Origin: Bacteroidota bacterium
GTDB lineage: Bacteria > Bacteroidota > Bacteroidia > Chitinophagales > BACL12
Direction: 5' to 3'
Assembly: GCA_016706255.1 (NCBI GenBank)
Contig: JADJJZ010000003.1
Coordinates: forward strand, 716,501-780,500
Length of the DNA: 64,000 nucleotides
Positions 36,674 to 44,949 of the stretch are shown piece after piece. A program made the translations under genes and the position numbers. The number at the start of each line of letters is the position of its first letter. The first letter of the stretch is position 1. The notes beneath the pieces are model-generated. The model had not been told where the DNA came from. It saw nothing but the letters and a program-made list of their open reading frames with translations, and searched no databases.

Positions 36674-37543
36674 TTAAACTCCGGCGCTTGGTTCAGGCAC
36701 CAACATTTTTTTATTTCTGCTCACTAGCAAATTACCACAAAAAGCGATTAAAAATAATCCGCCCAATACAGTTACCATTGCACCTGAAACCGATGCATTT
36801 AAAAGTAAGGCAAGATAATATCCACCCACACTGGCAACAATACCTATAGCTGCAGCCAATAAAAGCATCACTTTTAATTTATGTGTAATTAAATAAGCTG
36901 TTGCACCCGGAACAATTAAAAATGCTACAACTAAAATAGCACCTACACTTTCAAACGATAATACGGTTGTCATCGACACGGCACCCATTAATAAATAATG
37001 CCACAAGGTTACTGATACGCCAAGTGTAATGGCATAATCCGGATCAAATGTCGTTAAGTATAATCCCTTGTATCCAATTAAAATAAATCCTAAAATAAAA
37101 ATGAATAAACTACCCAATAACCAAACTGCAGTTGGCACACCCGCCCACGTTTCGAAATTAATAAATGTAATGTCGCCATATAAAACGCAGTCTTGATCTA
37201 AATCTACCTTATCTGCAAAATAGGTAATTAATATTACACCTAATGCAAATAACCAGGTAAAACTTATTCCGATGCTGGCATCCTCTTGCAATTTTGCTTT
37301 TTTATGAAATAATTCTATTAAAACGGTGCACAACATCCCAAAAGCAGCTGCTCCAATTAACATCGGAACCGAGTTTCTTGAACCACTAATTAAAAATGCA
37401 ATTGCAATGCCCGGTAAAACGGCATGCGAAATGGCATCACCAACCATGGTCATTTTTCGTAGTATTAAGTAACATCCCAATAACCCTGATGTAACTGCCA
37501 CCAAACTACCCGTTAACATTATCCAAAATGCATCTGTCATCAT
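36674..37543 (-). CDS. Metal ABC transporter permease (second)
   Basis: A 289-residue membrane protein of the ABC-3 (ZnuB/MntB) family with about eight helices. GLLGCYLILRKMTMVGDAISHAVLPGIAIAFL is shortened here to the key pattern GDAISHAVLPGIA, the family signature. It should form the channel with the other permease. It is the last gene of a minus-strand operon, 9 bases after the fused permease, and its stop lies close to the convergent regulator gene. Confidence 0.92.
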   Translation of the reverse strand: MMTDAFWIMLTGSLVAVTSGLLGCYLILRKMTMVGDAISHAVLPGIAIAFLISGSRNSVPMLIGAAAFGMLCTVLIELFHKKAKLQEDASIGISFTWLFALGVILITYFADKVDLDQDCVLYGDITFINFETWAGVPTAVWLLGSLFIFILGFILIGYKGLYLTTFDPDYAITLGVSVTLWHYLLMGAVSMTTVLSFESVGAILVVAFLIVPGATAYLITHKLKVMLLLAAAIGIVASVGGYYLALLLNASVSGAMVTVLGGLFLIAFCGNLLVSRNKKMLVPEPSAGV

Positions 37544-37552
37544 ATTACATTA

Positions 37553-38836
37553 TTAATAAGGTATAATTTTTTCATGCGGATCTTTTTCCGGCTTATCTAA
37601 AAGCATAATTAATTTTTGTTCAATTTCCGGCGTAATAATATGTTCTATCCCTTCAGCATCATCATGCACATGGTCGCCCTGAATTTGTAATTGTTGGGTT
37701 AAATACATTTCCCACAAACGGTGAATGCGTGTAATACGTTTGCCTTCTGCCTGACCGGCTTCTGTCAATAAAAATCCGTTTACATGTTTCACAACATAGT
37801 CGTTGTGCAACAACATACTAAAACCCTGTTTAAACTCTCTGTTTTTCATTTCGCGCTCTTCAACAATTTCTGAAAGTGTAAAAACATTTTTACCCGGATT
37901 TTTTTCTTCCAAATGATACATTTCTTTCAGAATATTTTCACGCAACATTTTATTCAAATATTTTTTTCGGATGATATACTTCGGAACTACACCTTTTTTA
38001 GGTGCAAATAAAATACTCAAAACAGCAATCAATGAAATCATCATAACAATCCATGGCCCTGTCGGCATTTTATTGTCCGTGTAGGATACATAAGCACCAA
38101 TAACACTGCCTGTAACTGCAAATAAAACACTTAACAAAATCATTTTCCGTAAATCGTTCGTCCAGTATTTTGCTGCAGCAGCAGGTGTAATAAGCATTGC
38201 AGCCATAAGCACAACACCTACTGCCTGAATGCCTGCAGCAACTGCAAGTACCGTTAATGTAGTCAGCAACAATTGTAATTTATTTACCGGTAAGCCTGCA
38301 CTTTGGGCATAAGCCGGATCAAAACTTAATACTTTAAATTCTTTAAAAAATGTAAGCACCATCACAATAATTAAAATGCTTACACCGCCCATAGTTTTAA
38401 TATCATCCGGTTGCATGGCCGCAGCTTTTCCAAAAAGGAAATTGTTTAAACCACTTTGCGCTGCATTTCCGCTTTGCTGAATATAAGTAAGTAGTAATAT
38501 CCCCACACCAAAAAACACTGATAATACTAAACCAATTGCCGTATCTGATTTTAATTTGCTACGTTTCGTAATTACATCAACACAAACAATAGATAACCAT
38601 CCTGTTACAAATGCGCCACCCAATAAAATCCACAAATTGCGTGAATCGAATAATATAAACGACAAACATACTCCCGGCAAAACCGAATGTGCAATGGCAT
38701 CTCCGGTTAAAGCACGTTTCTGTAAAAACGCAAATGTTCCAATTGTAGCAGAACTGATCCCTAATAAAATCATTCCCATTACCACAAATAGTACATTTGG
38801 GTCGTTTAGTGAAATAAAATCTATAAATGTTTTCAT
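37553..38836 (-). CDS. Metal ABC permease fused to a DtxR-like domain
   Basis: A 427-residue protein in two parts. Residues ~1-280 are an ABC-3 permease (GDAIAHSVLPGVCLSF, several helices, GIQAVGVVLMAAMLITPAAA). Residues ~290-427 are cytoplasmic and resemble DtxR-family repressors: LSEIVEEREMKNREFKQGFSMLL, LTEAGQAEGKRITRIHRLWEMYL and HVHDDAEGIEHIITPEIE, matching the winged helix and dimerization/metal-site region. The tail could sense metal and gate transport or bind DNA. Such fusions occur in Bacteroidota; their mechanism is not established. Confidence 0.9.
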   Translation of the reverse strand: MKTFIDFISLNDPNVLFVVMGMILLGISSATIGTFAFLQKRALTGDAIAHSVLPGVCLSFILFDSRNLWILLGGAFVTGWLSIVCVDVITKRSKLKSDTAIGLVLSVFFGVGILLLTYIQQSGNAAQSGLNNFLFGKAAAMQPDDIKTMGGVSILIIVMVLTFFKEFKVLSFDPAYAQSAGLPVNKLQLLLTTLTVLAVAAGIQAVGVVLMAAMLITPAAAAKYWTNDLRKMILLSVLFAVTGSVIGAYVSYTDNKMPTGPWIVMMISLIAVLSILFAPKKGVVPKYIIRKKYLNKMLRENILKEMYHLEEKNPGKNVFTLSEIVEEREMKNREFKQGFSMLLHNDYVVKHVNGFLLTEAGQAEGKRITRIHRLWEMYLTQQLQIQGDHVHDDAEGIEHIITPEIEQKLIMLLDKPEKDPHEKIIPY

Positions 38837-38842
38837 CTTATA

Positions 38843-39577
38843 TTATAAGTCAAATCTGTAAGCAAAGCCGGTTGAAATAAACGGGACATCATAATCAAAT
38901 TGGTAACCACCGGATACGTCAACTTGTATATTTGTATTAATTAAATACGTAAACCCCATATCAACTGAGGCTTCAAAATCGGTTAAATCTTCAACAAATA
39001 ATTCTGCGAAATAACCAAACTTATCACCAATTGCAATTCCGTTTGAAAGTGAAAAAGGCATCTTTACATATCCATCGTCACCACTTAATGTTCCACCGGT
39101 ATTTACACTTAGCGTCCAGAATTGATTGATATCAGCCGCGGCAGCAATCAGTAATTCAAAATTCGGGTCGGCATATAAATCTTCCTCTTCTCTTGTAATA
39201 GTTGAACCACCACTGCTGATTGCCGCACAATTAAAATAATTGCCGGAATACAATATACTTTTTAATCCCATTGAAAAGCTTTGCATTTGTAATACAGTTT
39301 CGCCCTTCAGGTTTTCATGAAGTTCAATAGATGGCGCATACGCAAGCCTTAATTCAGTATGTGCATTTAATCCCCATCTCACTAATGTTGTTGCATAATC
39401 AACAATTGGGCTATTATAATCGCTGTATTGAAATCCATGTTCCAATTGCAGCCAACCCGCAGGTACTACTTCTGCGCTTTCAGTAATATCAGGGCGGTCA
39501 GTAATTATACTTTCTGATTGTGAAAACCCAACCTGACAAAAAAATGAACATGAAAAAAATGCGAATGGTTTTAACAT
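38843..39577 (-). CDS. Outer-membrane beta-barrel protein in metal operon
   Basis: A 244-residue exported protein with a signal peptide ending GFSQ. ESIITDRPDITESAEVVPAGWLQLEHG and alternating strands ending in aromatic TGFAYRFDL mark an outer-membrane barrel of the phenol-degradation MetA-like/transporter family. It lies 6 bases from both operon neighbours, which suggests it helps metal cross the outer membrane; that role is inference. Confidence 0.78.
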   Translation of the reverse strand: MLKPFAFFSCSFFCQVGFSQSESIITDRPDITESAEVVPAGWLQLEHGFQYSDYNSPIVDYATTLVRWGLNAHTELRLAYAPSIELHENLKGETVLQMQSFSMGLKSILYSGNYFNCAAISSGGSTITREEEDLYADPNFELLIAAAADINQFWTLSVNTGGTLSGDDGYVKMPFSLSNGIAIGDKFGYFAELFVEDLTDFEASVDMGFTYLINTNIQVDVSGGYQFDYDVPFISTGFAYRFDL

Positions 39578-39582
39578 AATAA

Positions 39583-40368
39583 TTATTTTTCACGTGGTGG
39601 AACCTGCAATTCGCTTAACATTTCACCAACTTTAGTTAATAAATCAATTTTTCCGCCATACGTTTTTTGTAAAAACTCGGGAACAAATATTTTTTCTTTC
39701 GGACCGCTGGCAATTAATTGTGTGTTTAATAAAATAATCCAGTCGAAATATTCATACGCACTTTGTAAATCGTGATGTACAACTAATATTGTTTTCCCTT
39801 CTGCGCGCATTTTTAACAGTAAATCAAAAATTGTTTTTTCGGTAGTCGCATCAATTCCCGCAAATGGTTCATCCATAAAATATAAATCTGCTTCCTGCGC
39901 CAGACTTCTTGCAATAAATACACGCTGCTGTTGACCACCTGAAAGTTGTGAAATTTGTCGGTTAATATATTGTTGCATATTTACCTTTTCCAGACATTCC
40001 ATCGCCATTGCTTTATCAGCTTTGTTTATGCGTTTGAACAATCCTTTTTTCCCATAACGACCCATTAATACAACATCGAGCACACTTGCAGGAAAATCCC
40101 AGTCTACACTACCACGCTGTGGCACATAAGCAACTCGGTCGCGCACTTCATTAATATTTTTACCAAATAATTTTACGTATCCGCTATCAAGACTATTTAA
40201 ATCCATCATGGCTTTAATCATAGTGGATTTTCCGGCACCATTTGGCCCAATTATGCCAACGAGTTTGCCTTCCGGCACTTCAAAATCGATTCCCCACAAA
40301 GCAGGTTTCCGATTGTAAGAAACCGTTACGTCATGTACTTCAATTGCCGGTATCATTTTAGTTTCCAT
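39583..40368 (-). CDS. Metal ABC transporter ATP-binding protein
   Basis: A 261-residue ABC ATPase. It has Walker A GPNGAGKST, the signature LSGGQQQR, Walker B LYFMDEPFAGID and the switch VVHHD. Its closest type is ZnuC/MntB. It powers uptake through the two permeases. It is the second gene of the operon, 40 bases after the binding lipoprotein. Confidence 0.95.
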   Translation of the reverse strand: METKMIPAIEVHDVTVSYNRKPALWGIDFEVPEGKLVGIIGPNGAGKSTMIKAMMDLNSLDSGYVKLFGKNINEVRDRVAYVPQRGSVDWDFPASVLDVVLMGRYGKKGLFKRINKADKAMAMECLEKVNMQQYINRQISQLSGGQQQRVFIARSLAQEADLYFMDEPFAGIDATTEKTIFDLLLKMRAEGKTILVVHHDLQSAYEYFDWIILLNTQLIASGPKEKIFVPEFLQKTYGGKIDLLTKVGEMLSELQVPPREK

Positions 40369-40408
40369 TCCTATTTTTTATGCTTAATTATTTTATTAAA
40401 AGCAGGTT

Positions 40409-41335
40409 TTATTTTAATGCTTCATACATCACATTGGCATTGTGTTTTACCATGCCGATATAATTACCTTCATCAGTGCCGGCTGCCCCCATTGCATCAC
40501 TATATAATGTACCACCTGTTTTAACCGGATGATTTTTTTGATTACATCCCTCAACAACAGCCTGAATACTTTTTTGACTCACACTACTTTCAACAAATAC
40601 CGCTTTTATTTTATCAGCAATAATCATATTAACCATGTCAGTAATATCTTTTAATCCAAACTCCGCAGCAGTAGATATTCCCTGCAGTCCTTTCACTTTT
40701 ATTCCATAAGCTGCACCATAATAACCAAAGGCATCGTGTGAAGTAATTAATATTCTGTTGGCTTCCGGTATGGACTGCATTTTTTCGCGTACGTATTTAT
40801 CCAGTTCTTCCAATTGTGTTATGTATTTTGTTGTCTGCTCCTGATAAAATTTTGCATTATCAGGATCGGCAGTACTCATTTTGTTACCAATTTCACGCAC
40901 ACACAATATCCAAAGTTGCACATCAAACCAAACGTGAGGGTCATGAGTTTTAACGCCATTCACCTGTGCAACCGTACGTAATTTTTCTTCAGGTATTCCC
41001 GCTGCCACCGGGTACACTTTTTTACTTTCTGCCAATCGGTCAAAAACCTCCTGCATTTTACCTTCAAGGTGCACGCCGTTATAAAAAACAATATCAGCTG
41101 CGCGCAAAGCATTTAAATCGCCCTGCGTTGCCTTATACAAGTGTGGATCCACACCGGGACCCATCAGGGTAGTCACATTGGCTTTTTCACCAACAATATT
41201 TTTTACCGCATCGCCAATCATACCGGTTGTGGTAACTATGTTGAGTGTTGTGCCCGTTTTAGCCGTTTCCTGCTTGCAGGAGCCTAAAATCAGCAAGGTT
41301 GCAATTACATATACGAGTTGTCTCATGCCTTTCAT
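40409..41335 (-). CDS. Zn/Mn ABC transporter substrate-binding lipoprotein
   Basis: A 308-residue solute-binding protein of the ZnuA/MntA/TroA class. The signal ends LLILGSCKQ, so it is a lipoprotein. Metal ligands appear in GVDPHLYKAT (His), HDPHVWFDVQ (His), SHDAFGYYGAAYG (His) and a C-terminal GTLYSDAMGA with Asp. There is no long His-rich loop, which leans to Mn or Fe over Zn. First gene of the operon; a -7 element ends four bases before the ATG, and an operator array lies above it. Confidence 0.92.
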   Translation of the reverse strand: MKGMRQLVYVIATLLILGSCKQETAKTGTTLNIVTTTGMIGDAVKNIVGEKANVTTLMGPGVDPHLYKATQGDLNALRAADIVFYNGVHLEGKMQEVFDRLAESKKVYPVAAGIPEEKLRTVAQVNGVKTHDPHVWFDVQLWILCVREIGNKMSTADPDNAKFYQEQTTKYITQLEELDKYVREKMQSIPEANRILITSHDAFGYYGAAYGIKVKGLQGISTAAEFGLKDITDMVNMIIADKIKAVFVESSVSQKSIQAVVEGCNQKNHPVKTGGTLYSDAMGAAGTDEGNYIGMVKHNANVMYEALK

Positions 41336-41339
41336 AACG

Positions 41340-41347
41340 CAAAGGTA
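41340..41347 (-). promoter_or_regulatory. -7 element of metal operon, TACCTTTG
   Basis: TAnnTTTG match on the minus strand, ending four bases from the ATG at 41335, so the transcript is almost leaderless. The operator at 41357 covers the -33 region. Confidence 0.6.
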
Positions 41348-41356
41348 TATAAAAAA

Positions 41357-41384
41357 TTTAGATTAGTCTAAAATAATTTTTAGA
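41357..41384. promoter_or_regulatory. DtxR-type operator array, three TTTAGA half-sites
   Basis: TTTAGA-n4-TCTAAA (41357-41372) is a perfect inverted repeat of the form TTTAGATTAGTCTAAA. The second half is shared with TCTAAAA-n4-TTTTAGA (41367-41384). The half-sites are spaced 10 and 12 bases, on one helix face. The form resembles DtxR/IdeR boxes (TTAGGTTAGCCTAA). It lies over the -33 region of the metal operon and between divergent genes. Confidence 0.7.
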
Positions 41385-41432
41385 ATGTTATAAATTTGTT
41401 CTTCTGCGCAAATCCGTAACTTCGCTGCCACT

Positions 41433-41828
41433 ATGGTTAATCCATTTAAGCCGGGAGATAAAAAAGTGTTTACGCATCTGGTAACAGACAGCGATATAGC
41501 CGCTTTTGAAACCGGCATTGTGCATCAGGTTTATTCAACTTTTTGCCTAACCCGCGATGCAGAATGGAGCACCCGTTTGTTTGTTTTAGAAATGAAGGAG
41601 CCGGATGAGGAAGGAATTGGAACATTCATTGAAGTAATTCATCGTTCACCTGCTTTGGTTGACAGCACAGTTGATTTTTTTGCAACTTTAGATGCAGTTA
41701 ACGGACATGAAGTAATTTGTTCGTTTGTTGCAAAATGTGGTGAACGGATTATTGCAGAAGGGAAAACCGGACAAAAAATATTAAAAAAAGAAAAGCTGGA
41801 ACGCATTATGTCGTCTCTGGAAAAATAA
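41433..41828 (+). CDS. Hot-dog thioesterase (FlK-like)
   Basis: A 131-residue single-domain hot-dog protein: VYSTFCLTRDAEWSTRLF, then GTFIEVIHRSPALVDSTVDF and GHEVICSFVAKCGERIIAEGKTGQ is the family end pattern in shortened form (GERIIAEGKTGQ). It probably cleaves a thioester such as an acyl-CoA. Divergent from the metal operon and sharing its regulatory gap; no metal role is suggested by the protein. smpB follows 40 bases later. Confidence 0.8.
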   Translation: MVNPFKPGDKKVFTHLVTDSDIAAFETGIVHQVYSTFCLTRDAEWSTRLFVLEMKEPDEEGIGTFIEVIHRSPALVDSTVDFFATLDAVNGHEVICSFVAKCGERIIAEGKTGQKILKKEKLERIMSSLEK

Positions 41829-41868
41829 TTTTCGAACTTGCTAACCGATTTATTTGTTACTTTGAATA

Positions 41869-42327
41869 ATGAAACCTGCCGAATTAAATATCAGAAATAA
41901 ACGAGCCACCTTCGAATACGAAATTATCGACAGGTATACAGCAGGTATTGTTTTGCGTGGCAGCGAAATAAAAAGTGTACGCGAAGGCCATGCAAGTATC
42001 AATGAAGCGTATTGTATGTTTAAAGAAGGAGAGTTGTGGGTAAAAAGCCTCAACATATCTGAATATAAACAAGCAACAGTTTGGCAACATGAACCTTTGC
42101 GCATGCGTAAATTATTGCTGAGTAAAAAAGAGTTAAATAAATTATTAGCAAAGGTGAAAGAGCGCGGCTACACTATTGTTCCGCTGAAAATGTTTTTAAA
42201 CGACCGCGGCTTTGCAAAACTCGAAATAGCCCTCGCGCGTGGTAAAAAAACACACGATAAACGCAATTCCATTAAGGCTAAAGACGAAAAAAGGGATCTT
42301 GACAGATCCCTTAGAAATTATAAATAA
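41869..42327 (+). CDS. smpB: SsrA-binding protein SmpB
   Basis: A 152-residue basic protein that brings tmRNA to stalled ribosomes. The family signature is clear: NKRATFEYEIIDRYTAGIVL, GSEIKSVREGHASINEAYC, YTIVPLKMFLNDRGFAKLEI, LARGKKTHDKRNSIKAKDEKRD in shortened form (GKKTHDKRNSIK). No ssrA gene was seen in the window. The last codons contain a perfect hairpin AAGGGATCT/AGATCCCTT (42291-42312). Confidence 0.96.
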   Translation: MKPAELNIRNKRATFEYEIIDRYTAGIVLRGSEIKSVREGHASINEAYCMFKEGELWVKSLNISEYKQATVWQHEPLRMRKLLLSKKELNKLLAKVKERGYTIVPLKMFLNDRGFAKLEIALARGKKTHDKRNSIKAKDEKRDLDRSLRNYK

Positions 42328-42338
42328 TGTACTGTTGT

Positions 42339-42938
42339 TTAAAGTGCAGTTAAATCAACATCGAATTTTAATTCAAGTAATACACTTTCAGACCCTGCTT
42401 CGTATGTTGAATCAAGTGGATTATAAATAGTGTAATTATCAGAATAATCTACATTCATGATAATATCATTATAAGCAAGACGTGTTAAATCATAATTTTC
42501 CCAACTAGACATAATTCCGGTTAAATCAAGATTAATACTTGTTTTACTTTTATTGTCATCACCCCAATACCAATAACTGGTTTGTGAACTTTGAGCAACA
42601 ACACTGCCATCACCAAAATCATTCATAAATTCTTCTGAAAATACCTCACCATTTTCTTTAATATCCATATTGTAGATGTAGGTATAAACTTTGGTAACAC
42701 CATTGGTAGTTATATATAAATTCGTACCATCATACTCGTACTCCAAATTTGTAGTTTGATCGTCAATAGTGGTTACAACAGTTCCTGTCATACTTTTTAA
42801 TACCCACGGTTGAGTTATACGGCTATCGCGTGAATGGATAGAAAAAAATGGGTCTTCTTCTCCTTTTGCACATCCTGAAAATGTTAACGTAGAAGCAGCC
42901 AAAAGGCCAATTAATGTAAACGAAAGTAGTTTTTTCAT
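42339..42938 (-). CDS. Putative lipoprotein of unknown function
   Basis: A 199-residue protein with a lipobox signal (LTFSGCAKGEED). The rest is beta-rich with YEYDGTNLYITTNGVTKVYTY and YWYWGDDNKSK, a pattern of lipocalin-like or meander-type exported lipoproteins common in Bacteroidota. No motif identifies a function. It is convergent with smpB, 11 bases apart. Confidence 0.75.
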   Translation of the reverse strand: MKKLLSFTLIGLLAASTLTFSGCAKGEEDPFFSIHSRDSRITQPWVLKSMTGTVVTTIDDQTTNLEYEYDGTNLYITTNGVTKVYTYIYNMDIKENGEVFSEEFMNDFGDGSVVAQSSQTSYWYWGDDNKSKTSINLDLTGIMSSWENYDLTRLAYNDIIMNVDYSDNYTIYNPLDSTYEAGSESVLLELKFDVDLTAL

Positions 42939-43020
42939 ATAAAATGCTTAAAAATATCGCGGCGCAAAGTTAAGGAATAACAGCTAGAAAGAGGGGTTTA
43001 AAGGGAAAATAGTTGCAATA

Positions 43021-43046
43021 AAAAAAATCCCGGCACATGGCCGGGA
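43021..43046 (-). terminator. Rho-independent terminator
   Basis: TCCCGGC, a short loop, GCCGGGA, then seven Ts on the minus strand. It ends the gene at 43075-43890. Confidence 0.9.
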
Positions 43047-43074
43047 CAATAATATTTTGATTTTTTGCTGCTAA

Positions 43075-43890
43075 TTACCAGTAAATCATCAGGTTAACTC
43101 CGCCGTAGCTGTTAACATTGATTCCGGAAACGCCACTTTTATACTCACCGCGATCATTAAATTCAGTAGTAGTTGTTGTTCCGCCATTAGTGCTGCTGGT
43201 TACGATATCGTTAGTCCATTCACCACCCATGTTTTGCATAGCGAAACCTAAGCCTACTTCGCCACCAATAGAAATATTATCAGCAAAGAAATAGTTAAAA
43301 CCACCGATTAAATTTAAGCCTAAGCCTAAACCACCCGGGTAACTAACATCCTGAGTTGTTGATGATGAATAACCATCTCCTGTGATGTCGTTAGTGTAGC
43401 TGTAACCTAAGCCTGTAAGCATGGCAAACATTAAATCAACACCTAAATATGGGTCTACTTTGCTCGATTCGGTAGCCATATGTTTTTCCATACCTAAGCC
43501 AATACCAAAGCTGAAACCATTCCATTTAACTTCTGTTTCAGAGTATTCATCCGGAACGCCTGTTGAATCACCCATAAAAGTTTTGCTGGAAACACTGTTT
43601 AAGCCAATAGAAAAGCGACTTGCAAGGCCATCGCTGTAGTAACGTTTATAAGCAATAACACTTTGTGGAATCAGGTTATCAATTGTTATAGGATATCCAC
43701 CGGTAATAACACCTGCAGGGTCCTGAATTTCGGTACCTGATAAAATGGAAGAACCGTAATTTCCAAAAGCAACAGTTGCCAAACCGGTAATATTAAATCC
43801 TAAGCCGGAATATCCTTCCTTAGGCATATTTTGGGCAAACGCAGATACTGTGAATGCCGACAAGCACATAATTAACATTATTTTTTTCAT
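43075..43890 (-). CDS. Outer-membrane beta-barrel protein
   Basis: About 271 residues. The signal peptide (MKKIMLIMCLSAFTVSAFAQ) is followed by amphipathic strands rich in Gly/Tyr/Ser, such as GLGFNITGLATVAFG, YLGVDLMFAMLTGLGYSY and LGLGLNLIGGFNYFFADNISIGGE. The last residue is Trp (NLMIYW), typical of barrels inserted by BAM. It is an OmpA-barrel-like or porin-family protein with no periplasmic domain. Function unknown. Confidence 0.82.
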   Translation of the reverse strand: MKKIMLIMCLSAFTVSAFAQNMPKEGYSGLGFNITGLATVAFGNYGSSILSGTEIQDPAGVITGGYPITIDNLIPQSVIAYKRYYSDGLASRFSIGLNSVSSKTFMGDSTGVPDEYSETEVKWNGFSFGIGLGMEKHMATESSKVDPYLGVDLMFAMLTGLGYSYTNDITGDGYSSSTTQDVSYPGGLGLGLNLIGGFNYFFADNISIGGEVGLGFAMQNMGGEWTNDIVTSSTNGGTTTTTEFNDRGEYKSGVSGINVNSYGGVNLMIYW

Positions 43891-44057
43891 AATTAATAGG
43901 TTTTTGTTTGGAACAAAGTTAAACACTGACTGGCCTGCAAAAATTGCGCAAATAACAATTTACTAAAGAGGTGAACGATTTTTAGTACGTTTTATCGCAA
44001 TTGGAAAATAATTAAAATTCCAATAGAATCATATCATATTAAATATTTTGTAATATG

Positions 44058-44720
44058 TCAGAAAATTTTACCGGGTAACATAGGCACAAATTTGAAATTA
44101 TCACCTACTTCTTTTCTGAAGTCATTTTCCCCGGTTTTGGTCATTTTTACCATCATCTGATCGGCGTCATTCCCCAATGGTAAAACGATAATACCACCTA
44201 CTTTAAGCTGTTTCAGCAACTGCTGTGGTATCTCCTTGGCTGCTGCCGTTATTATAATTCTGTCGTAAGGCGCATGTGTGGGAATGCCCTCATAACCATC
44301 GCCGAAATACATTTTTACGCCTGTATATCCCAAAATGTATAATTGTTGTTTAGCCTTTTCATGTAATTTCCGAAAACGCTCAATCGTATAAACTTTGGCA
44401 CCCATTTCAGCTAAAACCGATGCCTGGTAACCGCTTCCTGTCCCCACTTCCAACACTTTCATGCCGGGTTCCAGTTCTAACCATTCGCTCATATAAGCAA
44501 CGGTATAGGGCTGACTAATCGTTTGTCCTTCTCCGATTTGAAATGCTTTGTCCTCATAAGCATGCTCCAAAAAGGCTGCATCCATAAACGCATGTCGCGG
44601 AATGGCATTTATTGCCGAAAGTACCCGTTCATCCGATATTCCTTTCCCGCGCAAAATCTCCACCAATTTTTGCCGCATGCCCTTATGCCTGTATGTGTCA
44701 AACGACTGATTCACCGTCAC
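44058..44720 (-). CDS. pcm: Protein-L-isoaspartate O-methyltransferase
   Basis: A 220-residue SAM-dependent enzyme that methylates isoaspartyl residues in aged proteins as a repair step. RHAFMDAAFLEHAYEDKAF and the substrate loop GEGQTISQPYTVAYM are the family signature; motif I is VLEVGTGSGYQASVLAE, and IIITAAAKEIP, GGIIVLPLG complete it. The start is GTG (44720 or 44714), as the first ATG would cut into the conserved KHKG-like N-terminus. Confidence 0.94.
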   Translation of the reverse strand: MTVNQSFDTYRHKGMRQKLVEILRGKGISDERVLSAINAIPRHAFMDAAFLEHAYEDKAFQIGEGQTISQPYTVAYMSEWLELEPGMKVLEVGTGSGYQASVLAEMGAKVYTIERFRKLHEKAKQQLYILGYTGVKMYFGDGYEGIPTHAPYDRIIITAAAKEIPQQLLKQLKVGGIIVLPLGNDADQMMVKMTKTGENDFRKEVGDNFKFVPMLPGKIF

Positions 44721-44949
44721 TTTAATTATTTCTTTGAGTTATTTTCAATCAGCAGCCTTAATTTTCTGCTACGCAGTTGCAAATGAATAACACTTTAGGA
44801 GTATACTTTCCACTTTTAACAACTAATTATCCACAATCAGTTTTTTAGCTGAAAAAATTATTTCCTGCTTTTTATTTTTACAGGCACGAATTTTGAAACT
44901 ACGGGGTAACAATTTTAACAAAAAACATTAAAAACCTTATTTAACAATT

